Program-made: the position numbers and the translations under genes
NCBI RefSeq assembly: GCF_022867795.2
Contig: NZ_CP107006.1
Span: 1,364,001-1,428,000, forward strand
Direction: 5' to 3'
Source of the DNA: Chitinophaga horti
GTDB lineage: Bacteria > Bacteroidota > Bacteroidia > Chitinophagales > Chitinophagaceae
DNA: 64,000 nucleotides
The notes under the pieces: model-generated
What the model was told of the DNA's origin: nothing
What the model saw: only the letters and a program-made list of their open reading frames with translations
Databases searched by the model: none
Shown: piece by piece, positions 50,634 to 59,726 of the stretch
How positions within the stretch are numbered: the stretch's first letter is position 1
Layout: the number at the start of each line of letters is the position of its first letter

Positions 50634-51994
50634 AGAACCACGCACAATTATCGCAGGAATTTAATGCCAACGAGCCGCGTGTAAACTGGCACGACGAAAC
50701 CCTTTGGTGGGTGCGCCAGAAGCGCGATAAGGCCGCCAATACGCTTCCTGAATGGGAGCAGTTACGCGAGGCAGCCTCCAGTATCAAATACCACACTTTA
50801 TCTAACCTGAACGACTACCTGCAGCAGTTCGAAGCGAACGCGGAGCAGAACGGCGTAACCGTACACTGGGCCGCCGACGCGAAGGAACATAATGAGATCG
50901 TACATCGTATACTGGCTGCAGAAGGCGTGAACCGCATCGTGAAAAGTAAATCGATGCTGACGGAAGAATGCCATCTGAACCCTTACCTGGCGGAGAAAGG
51001 CATTGATGTAATCGATACCGATCTGGGCGAACGTATTGTGCAACTGGCGGATGAGCCGCCGAGCCATATCGTGCTGCCCTGCATTCATAAAAAGAAAGAA
51101 GAGATAGGAGAGTTGTTCCACGAACACCTGGGCACTGCCAAAGGCGAAGCAGACCCGCAGGTACTGACCGCCGCCGCGCGGGTACACCTGCGTGAGAAGT
51201 TTTTAACCAGGCGGGCGGCCATTACCGGCGTCAACTTCGCGATCGCGGAAACGGGGGAGTTCGTGGTATGTACCAACGAAGGCAATGCCGACATGGGCGC
51301 GCACCTCGCGGATGTACACATCGCCTGCATGGGCATCGAGAAACTGATCCCGCAGCGCAGGCACCTGAGTATTTATTTACGTTTACTCGCCCGCAGCGCC
51401 ACCGGCCAGCCGGTAACAACGTACTCCAGCCATTTCCGCCGCCCGCGCGCCGGGCAACAAATGCATATTGTACTGGTAGACAATGGCCGCAGTACACAAC
51501 TGGGCCGCGAGGAGTTCCGTAATTCATTAAAATGTATCCGTTGCGGGGCTTGTATGAACACTTGTCCCGTTTACCGCCGTAGTGGCGGACATAGCTACCA
51601 TACTGCCATCGCGGGCCCGATAGGGGCTATCCTGGCGCCTAACCTGGATATGAAACAATATGCAGATCTGCCGTTCGCGTCCACGCTGTGCGGCTCCTGC
51701 TCCAACGTATGCCCGGTGAAGATCGACATTCATGACCAGCTGTATAAATGGCGGCAGGTGTTGATGAAAGATGGTCAGGGTGGTGCCGCTAAAGGTCTTT
51801 CGATGAAGGCGATGAACTTTACGTTATCCTCGCCCGGCGTGTATCGCACTGCGGGCAAAGCAGGGCGCTGGTTCTTACGGAACGTGCCATTCGTGGTGAA
51901 CAATCCGCTGAACCCCTGGTATAAGCAGCGTGACATGCCCGAGGCACCTAAACAATCCTTTGGCGAATGGTATCAACAAAACAGGAAAAAATGA
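50630..51994 (+). CDS. lutB: Lactate utilisation protein B (iron-sulfur)
   Basis: 454 residues. N-terminal DUF162-like domain (ITGVNFAIAETGEFVVCTNE-G), then a ferredoxin-like domain with CIRCGACMNTCP (Cys302, 305, 308, 312) and CGSCSNVCP (Cys354, 357, 361), ligating two [4Fe-4S] clusters, and a C-terminal DUF3390-like tail. It passes electrons from lactate to the quinone pool, which would feed the cytochrome bd oxidase also present in this window. It overlaps lutA and lutC by four bases each. Confidence 0.95.
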   Translation: MKNHAQLSQEFNANEPRVNWHDETLWWVRQKRDKAANTLPEWEQLREAASSIKYHTLSNLNDYLQQFEANAEQNGVTVHWAADAKEHNEIVHRILAAEGVNRIVKSKSMLTEECHLNPYLAEKGIDVIDTDLGERIVQLADEPPSHIVLPCIHKKKEEIGELFHEHLGTAKGEADPQVLTAAARVHLREKFLTRRAAITGVNFAIAETGEFVVCTNEGNADMGAHLADVHIACMGIEKLIPQRRHLSIYLRLLARSATGQPVTTYSSHFRRPRAGQQMHIVLVDNGRSTQLGREEFRNSLKCIRCGACMNTCPVYRRSGGHSYHTAIAGPIGAILAPNLDMKQYADLPFASTLCGSCSNVCPVKIDIHDQLYKWRQVLMKDGQGGAAKGLSMKAMNFTLSSPGVYRTAGKAGRWFLRNVPFVVNNPLNPWYKQRDMPEAPKQSFGEWYQQNRKK

Positions 51995-52566
51995 CCAGCA
52001 GGGAAAAGATCTTGGCCGCCGTAAAAAAGAACCAGCCCGAGCTGGCGCCGATGGCGGAATATATACAACCCGAAAGGGCGGAGGACCTCGTCGCCAAATT
52101 CGCGATCGTATTAGATGGCATTGGTGGTAAGGCTGTCATGGTGCAGCGTATGGAGGAGATTCGCCAGCATTTGCAGGAGCATTGGCTGGGCAAAGGACGC
52201 ATTGTATCGATGGTGCCGGAGCTGCGCGACCTGGGTGAGCAGCCATCGGAAGTGGACCCGCATCAGTTCGAGAACGTAGAGCTGGCGATATTGCCCGCCC
52301 ATTTTGCCGTGGCGGAGAACAGTGCGGTATGGGTGACGGAGGAGTTGTTGCAGCAGCGTGTGTTGCCCTTTATTACCCAAAACCTGGCGGTGATCGTGCG
52401 GCGCGAGCGGCTGGTAGCCACGATGCACCATGCCTACGAGCTGATCGGCAATGGCGATTACGGGTTCGGTACCTTCATTGCGGGCCCGTCCAAAACCGCC
52501 GACATTGAGCAGTCGCTGGTGCTGGGGGCGCATGGGTCGAAAAGTATGACCGTATTTTTGTTATAA
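51991..52566 (+). CDS. lutC: Lactate utilisation protein C
   Basis: 191 residues, DUF162/LUD domain: MTSREKILAAVKKNQPELAP, FAVAENSAVWVTEELL, ALPFITQNLAVIV-like VLPFITQNLAVIVRRERLVA, and the C-terminal GTFIAGPSKTADIEQSLVLG with HGSKSMTVFLL. Its start overlaps the lutB stop. It is the third part of the lactate oxidase complex. A perfect terminator follows. Confidence 0.94.
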   Translation: MTSREKILAAVKKNQPELAPMAEYIQPERAEDLVAKFAIVLDGIGGKAVMVQRMEEIRQHLQEHWLGKGRIVSMVPELRDLGEQPSEVDPHQFENVELAILPAHFAVAENSAVWVTEELLQQRVLPFITQNLAVIVRRERLVATMHHAYELIGNGDYGFGTFIAGPSKTADIEQSLVLGAHGSKSMTVFLL

Positions 52567-52571
52567 TAGGG

Positions 52572-52602
52572 GAGGCGGTGAAAAACACCGCCTCTTGTTT
52601 TT
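52572..52602 (+). terminator. Rho-independent terminator of lutABC
   Basis: GAGGCGGTG and CACCGCCTC form a perfect 9-bp stem around AAAAA, followed by TTGTTTTT. The stem resembles that of the small RNA family, but no TAnnTTTG box or conserved 5' part accompanies it. Confidence 0.88.
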
Positions 52603-52692
52603 CGGGTTCATCCCATATTTGATCTTGTTAATCACATTTCCCGCTCGTGCTCCCGCCTGTTTATTATCATTGCGGTAAATATCACTCCGCAC

Positions 52693-54210
52693 ATGAATCA
52701 ATTCCGGAAGATCGAATTTTGGCTGGCGACCGTGTTCCTTTTGTTTGTACTGTTTGGCACCTTTTACAATACGGTGAACCTGAGTATTTACCGGTTACAT
52801 GCTATTTACGGCAGCGCCTTTGCGCGGAGAGGGATGGTATTCGACTACTACATTCACTACCTGTTGCCCACGCTGGCGATCTGGCTGGCGCGGTACGGCG
52901 TGTTCGTGACGGCGGGCGCCTGGATCATGGCTCGGCTGGTACCGGCACGGAAATATGTGCAGGCGGCATTGGTGGCGGCAGGACTGGCGCTGATCTTATT
53001 CCTGGTTACCCTGGTGGCCAATTCCTACCTGAAGGGCGATCTGCTGGGGGTATATGCCACGAAACGCGGTGCGCATATGCACTTTGCGAAACTGGCTTTT
53101 TCGTCTACTATGCTGTTCGGCATCATGTACGCCGGTTATGCCTTGCTGCAATTGTGTTACTTCGAGTTCCTGGCGGACTATATGGAGCGTAATGCGGGTC
53201 TGCGCAGGAAAGTAACGGATGTAATGATCGGTATGGCTGCCTGGGCGGTACTGACAGCAGGCTTTTTCGCGATCGATCAGTACTCCGTGGCCCGTTACTG
53301 GCTGGCCATGTCGCCGGCTTTGATATTTTGTTACATGATGATCGAGTACCGGTTGCTACCGCGGTATTATAAAGTAGCGCGTAACCGTTGGTTCTTTTTT
53401 CGGGAACTCATCGCTTATTTGGTCCTGTCTTCACTTGCCTGCGTAGTCATGTTCATTGTGGTCAGAGGCCGCTGGAGTGATGCCGCGGTGATGTTCGCGC
53501 TTGGTTTTACGGCGGTATTGGTGTTGGGAGCGATATTACCGCTCACCTGGAAGCGATATGAAAGTAATTTGTCCCAGGAAGAGAAAGTGAAAGACCTGCA
53601 AATTGCACTGGGCAGCTCGTCCGCCAATCTTGATTTCCTGCGTTCGCAGATTAATCCGCATTTCCTGTTCAACGCGCTGAATACATTATACGGCACCTCT
53701 TTGCAGGAAAACGCATATCGCACCAGCGAAGGCATTCAAAAGCTCGGGGATATGATGCGTTTTATGCTGCACGAAAATCACCAGGAGCAAATCAAACTGG
53801 GAAAAGAGCTGGCATACCTGCATAATTACATTTCCCTGCAACGCCTGCGTGTACAGGAGTCGCCCGATATACAGATAGAAGTGCATATCGACGATACGCA
53901 TTGTGATCACTATATCGCCCCCATGCTACTGATTCCTTTCGTGGAGAATGCCTTTAAACATGGCATCAGTCTGCGCAACCGTTCGCGTATATCCATCACA
54001 TTGAATTGTGATGCCAAGCATATTTATTTCGACGTGCACAATACCGTACACCAGCGGCCCGACAATGATCCGGAGCGCAACAGCCTGGGCATCGGTCTCA
54101 ATAATGTAAAGAATCGCCTGAACCTCCTGTATGCGAAGAAGCATGAGTTATCGATCCGGCAAACGGCGGCGGAGTTTTTCGTACACCTTACCATACAGGT
54201 ATCAAAATAA
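52693..54210 (+). CDS. LytS-type sensor histidine kinase
   Basis: 505 residues. Eight or so membrane helices in the first 300 residues (IEFWLATVFLLFVLFGTFYN, ALVAAGLALILFLVTLVANS, FALGFTAVLVLGAILPL), then a His_kinase domain with the phospho-acceptor His323 in LRSQINPHFLFNALNTL and a HATPase with IPFVENAFKHGI and SLGIGLNNVKNRL. No periplasmic sensor domain is evident, so sensing probably happens in the membrane. Partner: the LytTR regulator two genes on. The DUF4407 gene starts nine bases downstream. Confidence 0.92.
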   Translation: MNQFRKIEFWLATVFLLFVLFGTFYNTVNLSIYRLHAIYGSAFARRGMVFDYYIHYLLPTLAIWLARYGVFVTAGAWIMARLVPARKYVQAALVAAGLALILFLVTLVANSYLKGDLLGVYATKRGAHMHFAKLAFSSTMLFGIMYAGYALLQLCYFEFLADYMERNAGLRRKVTDVMIGMAAWAVLTAGFFAIDQYSVARYWLAMSPALIFCYMMIEYRLLPRYYKVARNRWFFFRELIAYLVLSSLACVVMFIVVRGRWSDAAVMFALGFTAVLVLGAILPLTWKRYESNLSQEEKVKDLQIALGSSSANLDFLRSQINPHFLFNALNTLYGTSLQENAYRTSEGIQKLGDMMRFMLHENHQEQIKLGKELAYLHNYISLQRLRVQESPDIQIEVHIDDTHCDHYIAPMLLIPFVENAFKHGISLRNRSRISITLNCDAKHIYFDVHNTVHQRPDNDPERNSLGIGLNNVKNRLNLLYAKKHELSIRQTAAEFFVHLTIQVSK

Positions 54211-54219
54211 AATACACCT

Positions 54220-55419
54220 ATGCAGCAACAACCCACCAATCCACCTGTAACCGATACGCCGGTAGATGGCCTCAGCCGCTTCCTCTGGTGGCTGGCCGCC
54301 GCTGATGCGGACATTTTGAAAGATTGTAAAGCCGATAAAGAACGCTATCGCATCGTAGGCATCGCCGTGCTCGTTACCTGGATGTTTGCGACATTAGCCT
54401 GGGGATACTTCTTTTCTACCGTGCTGAATGACGATATGATTGTGGCCGCATTGGCCTTATTCTTTGGCTTCGCAATATTATCCATCGACCGCAGCCTGAT
54501 CGCCGCGATGTCGCGCAACCAGAGTGGCAATAAGTTTGTACCCGTTGCATTTCGGTTGCTATTGGCGGTAACGATCGGCCTGTTCATTTCGCAGCCCGTC
54601 GTATTAATGTTGTTCCAGAAAGATATACAGGCGCAGATCGTATTGAACAAACAAACCAAACTGGATACCTTCCGCAAAGAACTCGGCGAACTGAACGCCG
54701 CGCGTAAAAGCGAGATCCAGGGCGGGCTTGATGGCTTGAATGCAGAAGTGCGGACCAAAGAAGAGCAGGTAAAAGATTATAAAGATGCCTACATCCGTGA
54801 AACCGACGGTACCGGCGGCTCCGGCAGGATTGGTGAATCAGCCATCGCCCGGGTGAAGAAGAGCGAATACCTGAAGGCAGAAGAGGATCTGATCAAATTG
54901 CGCAAAGCCAATGCGCCTAAGATCCTGGAACGGGAAGCCCAGCTGCAGCAGCTGGTAAAGGAAGATAGCGTGAAGGAACAGGCGTACATCATCACACTTA
55001 CCGACGGCTTCCTTGCGCAGACCGAAGCACTGACAGACCTCACGGAAAAACATCCGCCCCTGAAGCAGCGTTACCGCCTGGTGGTTTTTCTCATCACACT
55101 GATAGAAGTAATGCCCTTGCTCACAAAACTCCTGATGCCCAAAGGCGAATATGATGAAAAGCTCGCCGCCATTACCGCACAGAGCATTTCTGACGCGCAG
55201 CTTGGCTTAGAGAAAGGAAAGGTGCTGCAGCATCACTATCACGACATTGCCACCGCCGCCGACCAGGAAACGATGGACCAACTCTTCGAGCTGACCCGCG
55301 ACGCCCGCCGCCAGCACGCCCGTGATCTGGTAGAGGAGTGGAAGGAGCAGGACGGTAAAAGGTATCCTGCCTTGTGGACGAGGGCGCGTAAGATGCTGAT
55401 GTTGCATCGGACGTGGTAA
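54220..55419 (+). CDS. DUF4407 membrane protein within the two-component operon
   Basis: 399 residues. Four membrane helices: GIAVLVTWMFATLAWGYFFS, MIVAALALFFGFAILSIDRS, LLLAVTIGLFISQPVVLMLF and, near residue 290, LVVFLITLIEVMPLLTKLLM. A long coiled-coil (about residues 140-265; LGELNAARKSEIQGGLDGL, EREAQLQQLVKED) sits between helices three and four, on the outside of the membrane if the N-terminus is inside. The C-terminal part is cytoplasmic and helical. Function of DUF4407 is unknown; its place between kinase and regulator hints at a sensory or accessory role. Confidence 0.87.
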   Translation: MQQQPTNPPVTDTPVDGLSRFLWWLAAADADILKDCKADKERYRIVGIAVLVTWMFATLAWGYFFSTVLNDDMIVAALALFFGFAILSIDRSLIAAMSRNQSGNKFVPVAFRLLLAVTIGLFISQPVVLMLFQKDIQAQIVLNKQTKLDTFRKELGELNAARKSEIQGGLDGLNAEVRTKEEQVKDYKDAYIRETDGTGGSGRIGESAIARVKKSEYLKAEEDLIKLRKANAPKILEREAQLQQLVKEDSVKEQAYIITLTDGFLAQTEALTDLTEKHPPLKQRYRLVVFLITLIEVMPLLTKLLMPKGEYDEKLAAITAQSISDAQLGLEKGKVLQHHYHDIATAADQETMDQLFELTRDARRQHARDLVEEWKEQDGKRYPALWTRARKMLMLHRTW

Positions 55420-55452
55420 TTATTTCACTAACTTGGAAGCAGAACTGAACAT

Positions 55453-56160
55453 ATGAAGCTGAATGCCATCGCCATCGACGACGAACCCGTAGCGCTGGAA
55501 GTCATCCGCTCCCACGCATCCCGCGTACCTTTCCTGGACATGAAAGGCTTTTTTACCAATGCCTTCGAGGCAGCAGATTACCTGCGCCGCGAAAAGGTCG
55601 ATTTGCTGTTCCTCGATATCAAAATGCCCGACATCAACGGCATCGACTTCCTGACAAGTCTGCCCGATCCGCCCATGGTCATTTTCACCACCGCCTATTC
55701 GGAACATGCCGTACAAAGCTTCGAGCTGGACGCGATCGATTATCTGCTTAAACCCTTTTCGCTGGCCCGTTTCCTGAAGGCCTGCAATAAAGCATATGCC
55801 CTGCTTCAGTTCAAAGCGGAAAAAGTGGTACAGCCTGCTGCGGCCAGCTTCATTTTTATAAAAAGTGGTTACGAGCAGTTTCGGGTGGAGTTAGATGAGA
55901 TCCTGTACCTGGAGAGTGCGGGTAACTATGTAAACTTCGTATTCGCCGATCGCAAGCTGTTATCGCGTCTCAGTATGCAGGAGGCCGTGTCGTTGCTGCC
56001 ATCAGCGCAGTTTACACGGGTGCATCGCTCCTACATCGTTGCTAATAACAAAGTACAGCGCATCGACCGCAACTATTTGTACGTAAACCAGTTTCCCATC
56101 AGTATTGGTGCGGCTTATGCCGATGCGATCGAGAAAGTGGCAGGAGGGAAGTTGGGGTAA
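55453..56160 (+). CDS. LytTR-family response regulator
   Basis: 235 residues. Receiver with IDDEPVA (Asp9, Asp10), phospho-acceptor Asp55 in LLFLDIKMPDING and Lys in YLLKPFS. The C-terminal LytTR DNA-binding domain shows FIFIKSGYEQFRVELDEIL, YLESAGNYVNF, FTRVHRSYIVANNKVQRI. LytTR proteins bind two nine-base direct repeats about 12 bp apart. It is the cognate partner of the LytS-like kinase upstream. Whether it binds the 21-bp-spaced repeats before the small RNA copies is a hypothesis. Confidence 0.94.
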   Translation: MKLNAIAIDDEPVALEVIRSHASRVPFLDMKGFFTNAFEAADYLRREKVDLLFLDIKMPDINGIDFLTSLPDPPMVIFTTAYSEHAVQSFELDAIDYLLKPFSLARFLKACNKAYALLQFKAEKVVQPAAASFIFIKSGYEQFRVELDEILYLESAGNYVNFVFADRKLLSRLSMQEAVSLLPSAQFTRVHRSYIVANNKVQRIDRNYLYVNQFPISIGAAYADAIEKVAGGKLG

Positions 56161-56166
56161 AAAGAT

Positions 56167-56195
56167 GGGCGCCCAAAAGAAGGCGCCCTTTATAT
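56167..56195 (+). terminator. Rho-independent terminator of the LytS/LytTR operon
   Basis: GGGCGCC and GGCGCCC form a 7-bp stem with an eight-base loop, then TTTATATCTC. Confidence 0.75.
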
Positions 56196-56219
56196 CTCTA
56201 TGTATATCTGCTGTTAAGG

Positions 56220-56870
56220 TCAATTATGAATCCGGGCCACCAGCCTGTTCGCATTGGCGGCATAGTTCAACGCGTGCAGTAACTCTTCTGCATTTACCGA
56301 TTGTTGCAGGTAAGTATCGCTACCACCATACACAATGTTTTTAGCAGGGTTTACCACATAAGTGCCCGGTACCGGTACGTGCTCATTGATGCCCGAAACC
56401 AGGTCCCAGATAGGCGCTGCTTCGTGGTAAAGGCCCAGCTTTTCGGCCACCGCGTTGTCTTTATCATGAATAATATCGAATGTTAACCCGTATTGCGCGA
56501 TCAACGGTTCAATAAATTTCCTGTCTTCGGAAGTCAACACCAGCAATGTTCCACCCGCCTGGCGGACCTGCGCATGCAGTGACTGTAAATGCTGTAAATG
56601 TTGAATGCCATAGTCGTTCCAGTGTATGGAGAAGAAGCTGAGTACCAGCGGGCGCTCCAGCAATTCTACCAGTGCTACAAAACCCTGTGCATTGGCACCG
56701 GAGAGATCCGCGTTCTGGATAATCTCATCTTCATGAAAAAACAGCGGCGGCACTTTATCGCCTGCTACCGCTACTGGTAAACGGGCAGCGCTGTTCTTAT
56801 AATATTTTACAAAACGTTCAGGTAAAGCGTAGGTAATGTAATCGCCGTATTTATGGTTGTTTGTAGACAT
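56220..56870 (-). CDS. Peroxiredoxin-like protein lacking all cysteines
   Basis: 216 residues with the AhpC/TSA thioredoxin fold: LPVAVAGDKVPPLFF, LLERPLVLSFFSIHWNDYG, LQSLHAQVRQAGGTLLVLTS, GLTFDIIHDKDNAVAEKLGL, and HVPVPGTYVVNPAKNIVYGG. In active members the segment after the second strand is of the form YRGGWCPYC; here it reads FFSIHWNDYG. There is no Cys anywhere in the protein, so it cannot act as a peroxidase by the usual chemistry. It may be regulatory or bind another group. Single gene, start at 56870. Confidence 0.8.
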   Translation of the reverse strand: MSTNNHKYGDYITYALPERFVKYYKNSAARLPVAVAGDKVPPLFFHEDEIIQNADLSGANAQGFVALVELLERPLVLSFFSIHWNDYGIQHLQHLQSLHAQVRQAGGTLLVLTSEDRKFIEPLIAQYGLTFDIIHDKDNAVAEKLGLYHEAAPIWDLVSGINEHVPVPGTYVVNPAKNIVYGGSDTYLQQSVNAEELLHALNYAANANRLVARIHN

Positions 56871-57432
56871 CTTTAATGTGGTTTAAGGTCGTTTAAAAAA
56901 TGGGGGTCGAAGTTGTAGGTATCGTTCGTTATGCATTTTATCACATGCCGCACATGACACAACACGCGGAGTGAGCGCCCAGGTACGGCCTGCAAGTGGC
57001 CATTTGCTGTCTGCCATAAAAAGGCATGGTTGGTTTTTGATTGTTCATGCGATTCGTTTTTACGTTGTTTTGAACTGATTTCTTAGTAAAGATAAGTACT
57101 TTTTAAATACAAACCCATAAAGTCTATAAAAATAGTAGGGTAATAGAAAATATGACAAAAGTAGCCTGAATTGTCATAAAATATAAGAAGTCGGAACCGG
57201 GGTGGAGGAGGGGCTATACCGCCCTATACCAGGGGACTTACACCGGCCTTTTTTTCTGAATATGATGTTTGATAATCGTTAACGTATTGATTAATAATCG
57301 TATTTGTGTTAAAGTTGGGTCGATTTTTGATGTAATAACTCCTTCCGGCCCGCCCGGTATCATTATTTGTTAATATATAAAGCCTGACTATAGTAAAGAC
57401 GAACGCTCACTTATAAAACGAAAAATTGGCCT
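56871..57432. other. Gene-free region upstream of otsAB with terminator-like structure
   Basis: 562 bp, AT-rich around 57070-57190. At about 57190-57255 a GC-rich imperfect stem (ACCGG...CACCGG, inner GGGC-TATACC-GCCC at 57211-57224) is followed by seven T residues, as at the end of a plus-strand RNA. Further on, ATAATCGT occurs at 57272-57279 and 57294-57301 (22 bp apart). The promoter of the trehalose gene should be within the last 130 bp; no clear TAnnTTTG was found. Confidence 0.4.
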
Positions 57433-59625
57433 ATGAAGACAATTATAGTTTCTAATCGCCTGCCGGTGAAGATGAAAGAGAAAGACGGGGAGTACATCCC
57501 CATGCCCAGCGAAGGAGGCCTCGCGACAGGGCTTGGATCTATCTACCGGCAAGGTGACAATGTTTGGATCGGGTGGCCTGGCACGGTAACGGCCGAAGAG
57601 CATTACGGCCAGATAGAGGAAAAACTCAAAAGCCAGAACCTGAAACCTGTATTTCTGACGCAGGAGGAAATCAACAATTTTTATGAAGGATTTTCTAACG
57701 AAGTGTTATGGCCGGTATTCCATTACATGTCTACCTACGCCCGCTACGAACAACAGTACTGGGATTATTATGTACAGGTGAACCAGAAGTTTAAGGCCGC
57801 CATCTTAGAAGTGGCCGAACCTGGTGATGTCATCTGGATACATGACTATCAATTATTACTGCTCCCGCAAATGATCCGCGAAGAGCAGCCGGATGCCACG
57901 ATTGGCTTTTTCCAGCACATTCCGTTCCCGTCGTATGAGTTATTCCGGCTCATTCCGTGGCGCAACGAGCTGCTGGAAGGTATGCTGGGTGCCGATTTAT
58001 TAGGTTTCCACACCTTTGATGATGCGCGGCACTTCTTACAGGCGACCAGCCGTTTGCTGCCTGTTATCACTTCTTCCAACATGATTACGGTGAACGACCG
58101 TTCGGTGGTGGTGGAAACTTTCCCGATGGGGATCGATTACAAAAAGTATGAATCACTGGCTCACATGCCATCTGTCGCTCACCAGGTACGTAACCTGCGT
58201 GAACGTTTTCAATTACAGCATATCGTGCTTACGATCGACCGGCTCGATTACAGTAAGGGCATACTGCAGCGTTTACAGGCGTTTGAACTGTTATTGCAGC
58301 TGCACCCCGAGTACATCGAAAAGATCGGCATGTGTATGATCGTAGTGCCCTCGCGCGACAATGTGCAGCAATACAGTGCGCTGCGCGATGATATAGATAA
58401 ACTCGTCGGCAACATCAATGCCCGCTACCGCACCATGGGCTGGGCGCCGATCCATTATTTCTATCGCAGTTTTCCGCTTGAAATTCTATCTGCTCTATAT
58501 AACCTGGCCGACATCTGCCTGGTGTCGCCCATGCGCGATGGTATGAACCTTGTAAGTAAGGAGTATGTGGCCAGCCGCATCCATCACGACGGGGTGTTGA
58601 TCCTGAGTGAAATGGCTGGCGCTTCAAAAGAGTTGATCGATGCGGTGATTGTAAACCCGAACAACATCGGCGCAATCGCCCGCGCGATCGACGAAGCGAT
58701 CAATATGCCGATACTGGAACAACGGCGCAGGATGCTGCCCATGCGGCAAATCGTAGAGAAATTCAATATTCATCACTGGGTAAAATTATTTATGGATACG
58801 TTGAACGATGTGAAGAGAAACCAGCAATCGATGCTGGCAAAAAGAATCAATACAGAAATGGCGCAACAGCTCGCCACCCGCTACGCGGCCTCCGGCAAAC
58901 GCGCGTTATTCCTCGATTACGACGGAACACTCGTTGGCTTTAAGGTAAACATCGACCAGGCGAGTCCGGATGAAGAACTGTACGCCTTGCTAGAAGAGCT
59001 GGCCAACGATCCGGCTAACAGCCTGGTCATGATCAGCGGCCGTAAATACGAAACCATGGAACAATGGTTCGGCCGCCTGCCGATCGACCTGATCGCCGAA
59101 CATGGCGCGTGGGTGAAGCTGAAAGACACCAAATGGGTGCAACAGCCAGGCCTGCAGGATCAATGGAAAAAGGATATTCAGCCTGTGCTGGAAACTTTTA
59201 CCGATCGCACCGCGGGATCTTTCATCGAGGAAAAAAGCTATTCACTGGTATGGCATTATCGTAAAGTAGAAGAGGGGCTTGGTGAATTACGCGCCAATGA
59301 ACTTATGAACACGTTGCGTTATTATACCGCCGACAAAGCGTTACAACTGCTGGCCGGCGACAAGGTAATTGAAGTGAAGAACGTGGAGATCAACAAGGGT
59401 AAAGCCGCTAACGCATGGTTCAAATCGCACGACTACGATTTTGTGATGGCCATGGGAGATGATCTTACGGATGAAGATATCTTTAAAGCATTACCGGAAG
59501 AGGCGATCACCATTAAGGTAGGCAGTTATATGAGTGCTGCGCGCTTTTACCTGCGTAGTCACCAGGAGGTGAGGCATGTGCTGAAAATGCTTACCAAAGC
59601 GGGTGGACAAACCATTGCGAAGTAA
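57433..59625 (+). CDS. otsAB: Fused trehalose-6-phosphate synthase / phosphatase
   Basis: 730 residues, cytoplasmic. Residues 1 to about 470 are a GT20 synthase (UDP-glucose + glucose-6-P): IIVSNRLPV, EGGLATGL, WIHDYQLLLLPQMIR, GFFQHIPFPSYELFR, LDRLDYSKGI-like TIDRLDYSKGI, and SPMRDGMNLVSKEY. Residues about 485-730 are a HAD phosphatase: Asp495/Asp497 in FLDYDGTLVG, MISGRKYETM, and MGDDLTDEDIFKAL. The synthase and phosphatase therefore channel to trehalose in one chain. The convergent GH15 gene may hydrolyse trehalose or a related glucan. Trehalose is a stress protectant. Confidence 0.96.
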   Translation: MKTIIVSNRLPVKMKEKDGEYIPMPSEGGLATGLGSIYRQGDNVWIGWPGTVTAEEHYGQIEEKLKSQNLKPVFLTQEEINNFYEGFSNEVLWPVFHYMSTYARYEQQYWDYYVQVNQKFKAAILEVAEPGDVIWIHDYQLLLLPQMIREEQPDATIGFFQHIPFPSYELFRLIPWRNELLEGMLGADLLGFHTFDDARHFLQATSRLLPVITSSNMITVNDRSVVVETFPMGIDYKKYESLAHMPSVAHQVRNLRERFQLQHIVLTIDRLDYSKGILQRLQAFELLLQLHPEYIEKIGMCMIVVPSRDNVQQYSALRDDIDKLVGNINARYRTMGWAPIHYFYRSFPLEILSALYNLADICLVSPMRDGMNLVSKEYVASRIHHDGVLILSEMAGASKELIDAVIVNPNNIGAIARAIDEAINMPILEQRRRMLPMRQIVEKFNIHHWVKLFMDTLNDVKRNQQSMLAKRINTEMAQQLATRYAASGKRALFLDYDGTLVGFKVNIDQASPDEELYALLEELANDPANSLVMISGRKYETMEQWFGRLPIDLIAEHGAWVKLKDTKWVQQPGLQDQWKKDIQPVLETFTDRTAGSFIEEKSYSLVWHYRKVEEGLGELRANELMNTLRYYTADKALQLLAGDKVIEVKNVEINKGKAANAWFKSHDYDFVMAMGDDLTDEDIFKALPEEAITIKVGSYMSAARFYLRSHQEVRHVLKMLTKAGGQTIAK

Positions 59626-59693
59626 CAGATTATCAGGAATCGATAAAAAAAAGGCTGCTTAACTGCAGAAAGTCACGATCCATACTTAAGAAG

Positions 59694-59725
59694 AAGGGCT
59701 GACCGCTTTGGTCAGCCCTTACTTA
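59694..59725. terminator. Bidirectional hairpin terminator
   Basis: AAGGGCTGACC and GGTCAGCCCTT form a perfect 11-bp stem with a five-base loop between the convergent otsAB and GH15 genes. Confidence 0.9.
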
Positions 59726-59726
59726 T

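Noticed and set aside
52572..52602. Fourth small RNA copy after lutC
   Set aside because: The hairpin is similar (GGCGGTG/CACCGCC) but the loop, the 5' segment and the promoter box are absent; it is a normal terminator.
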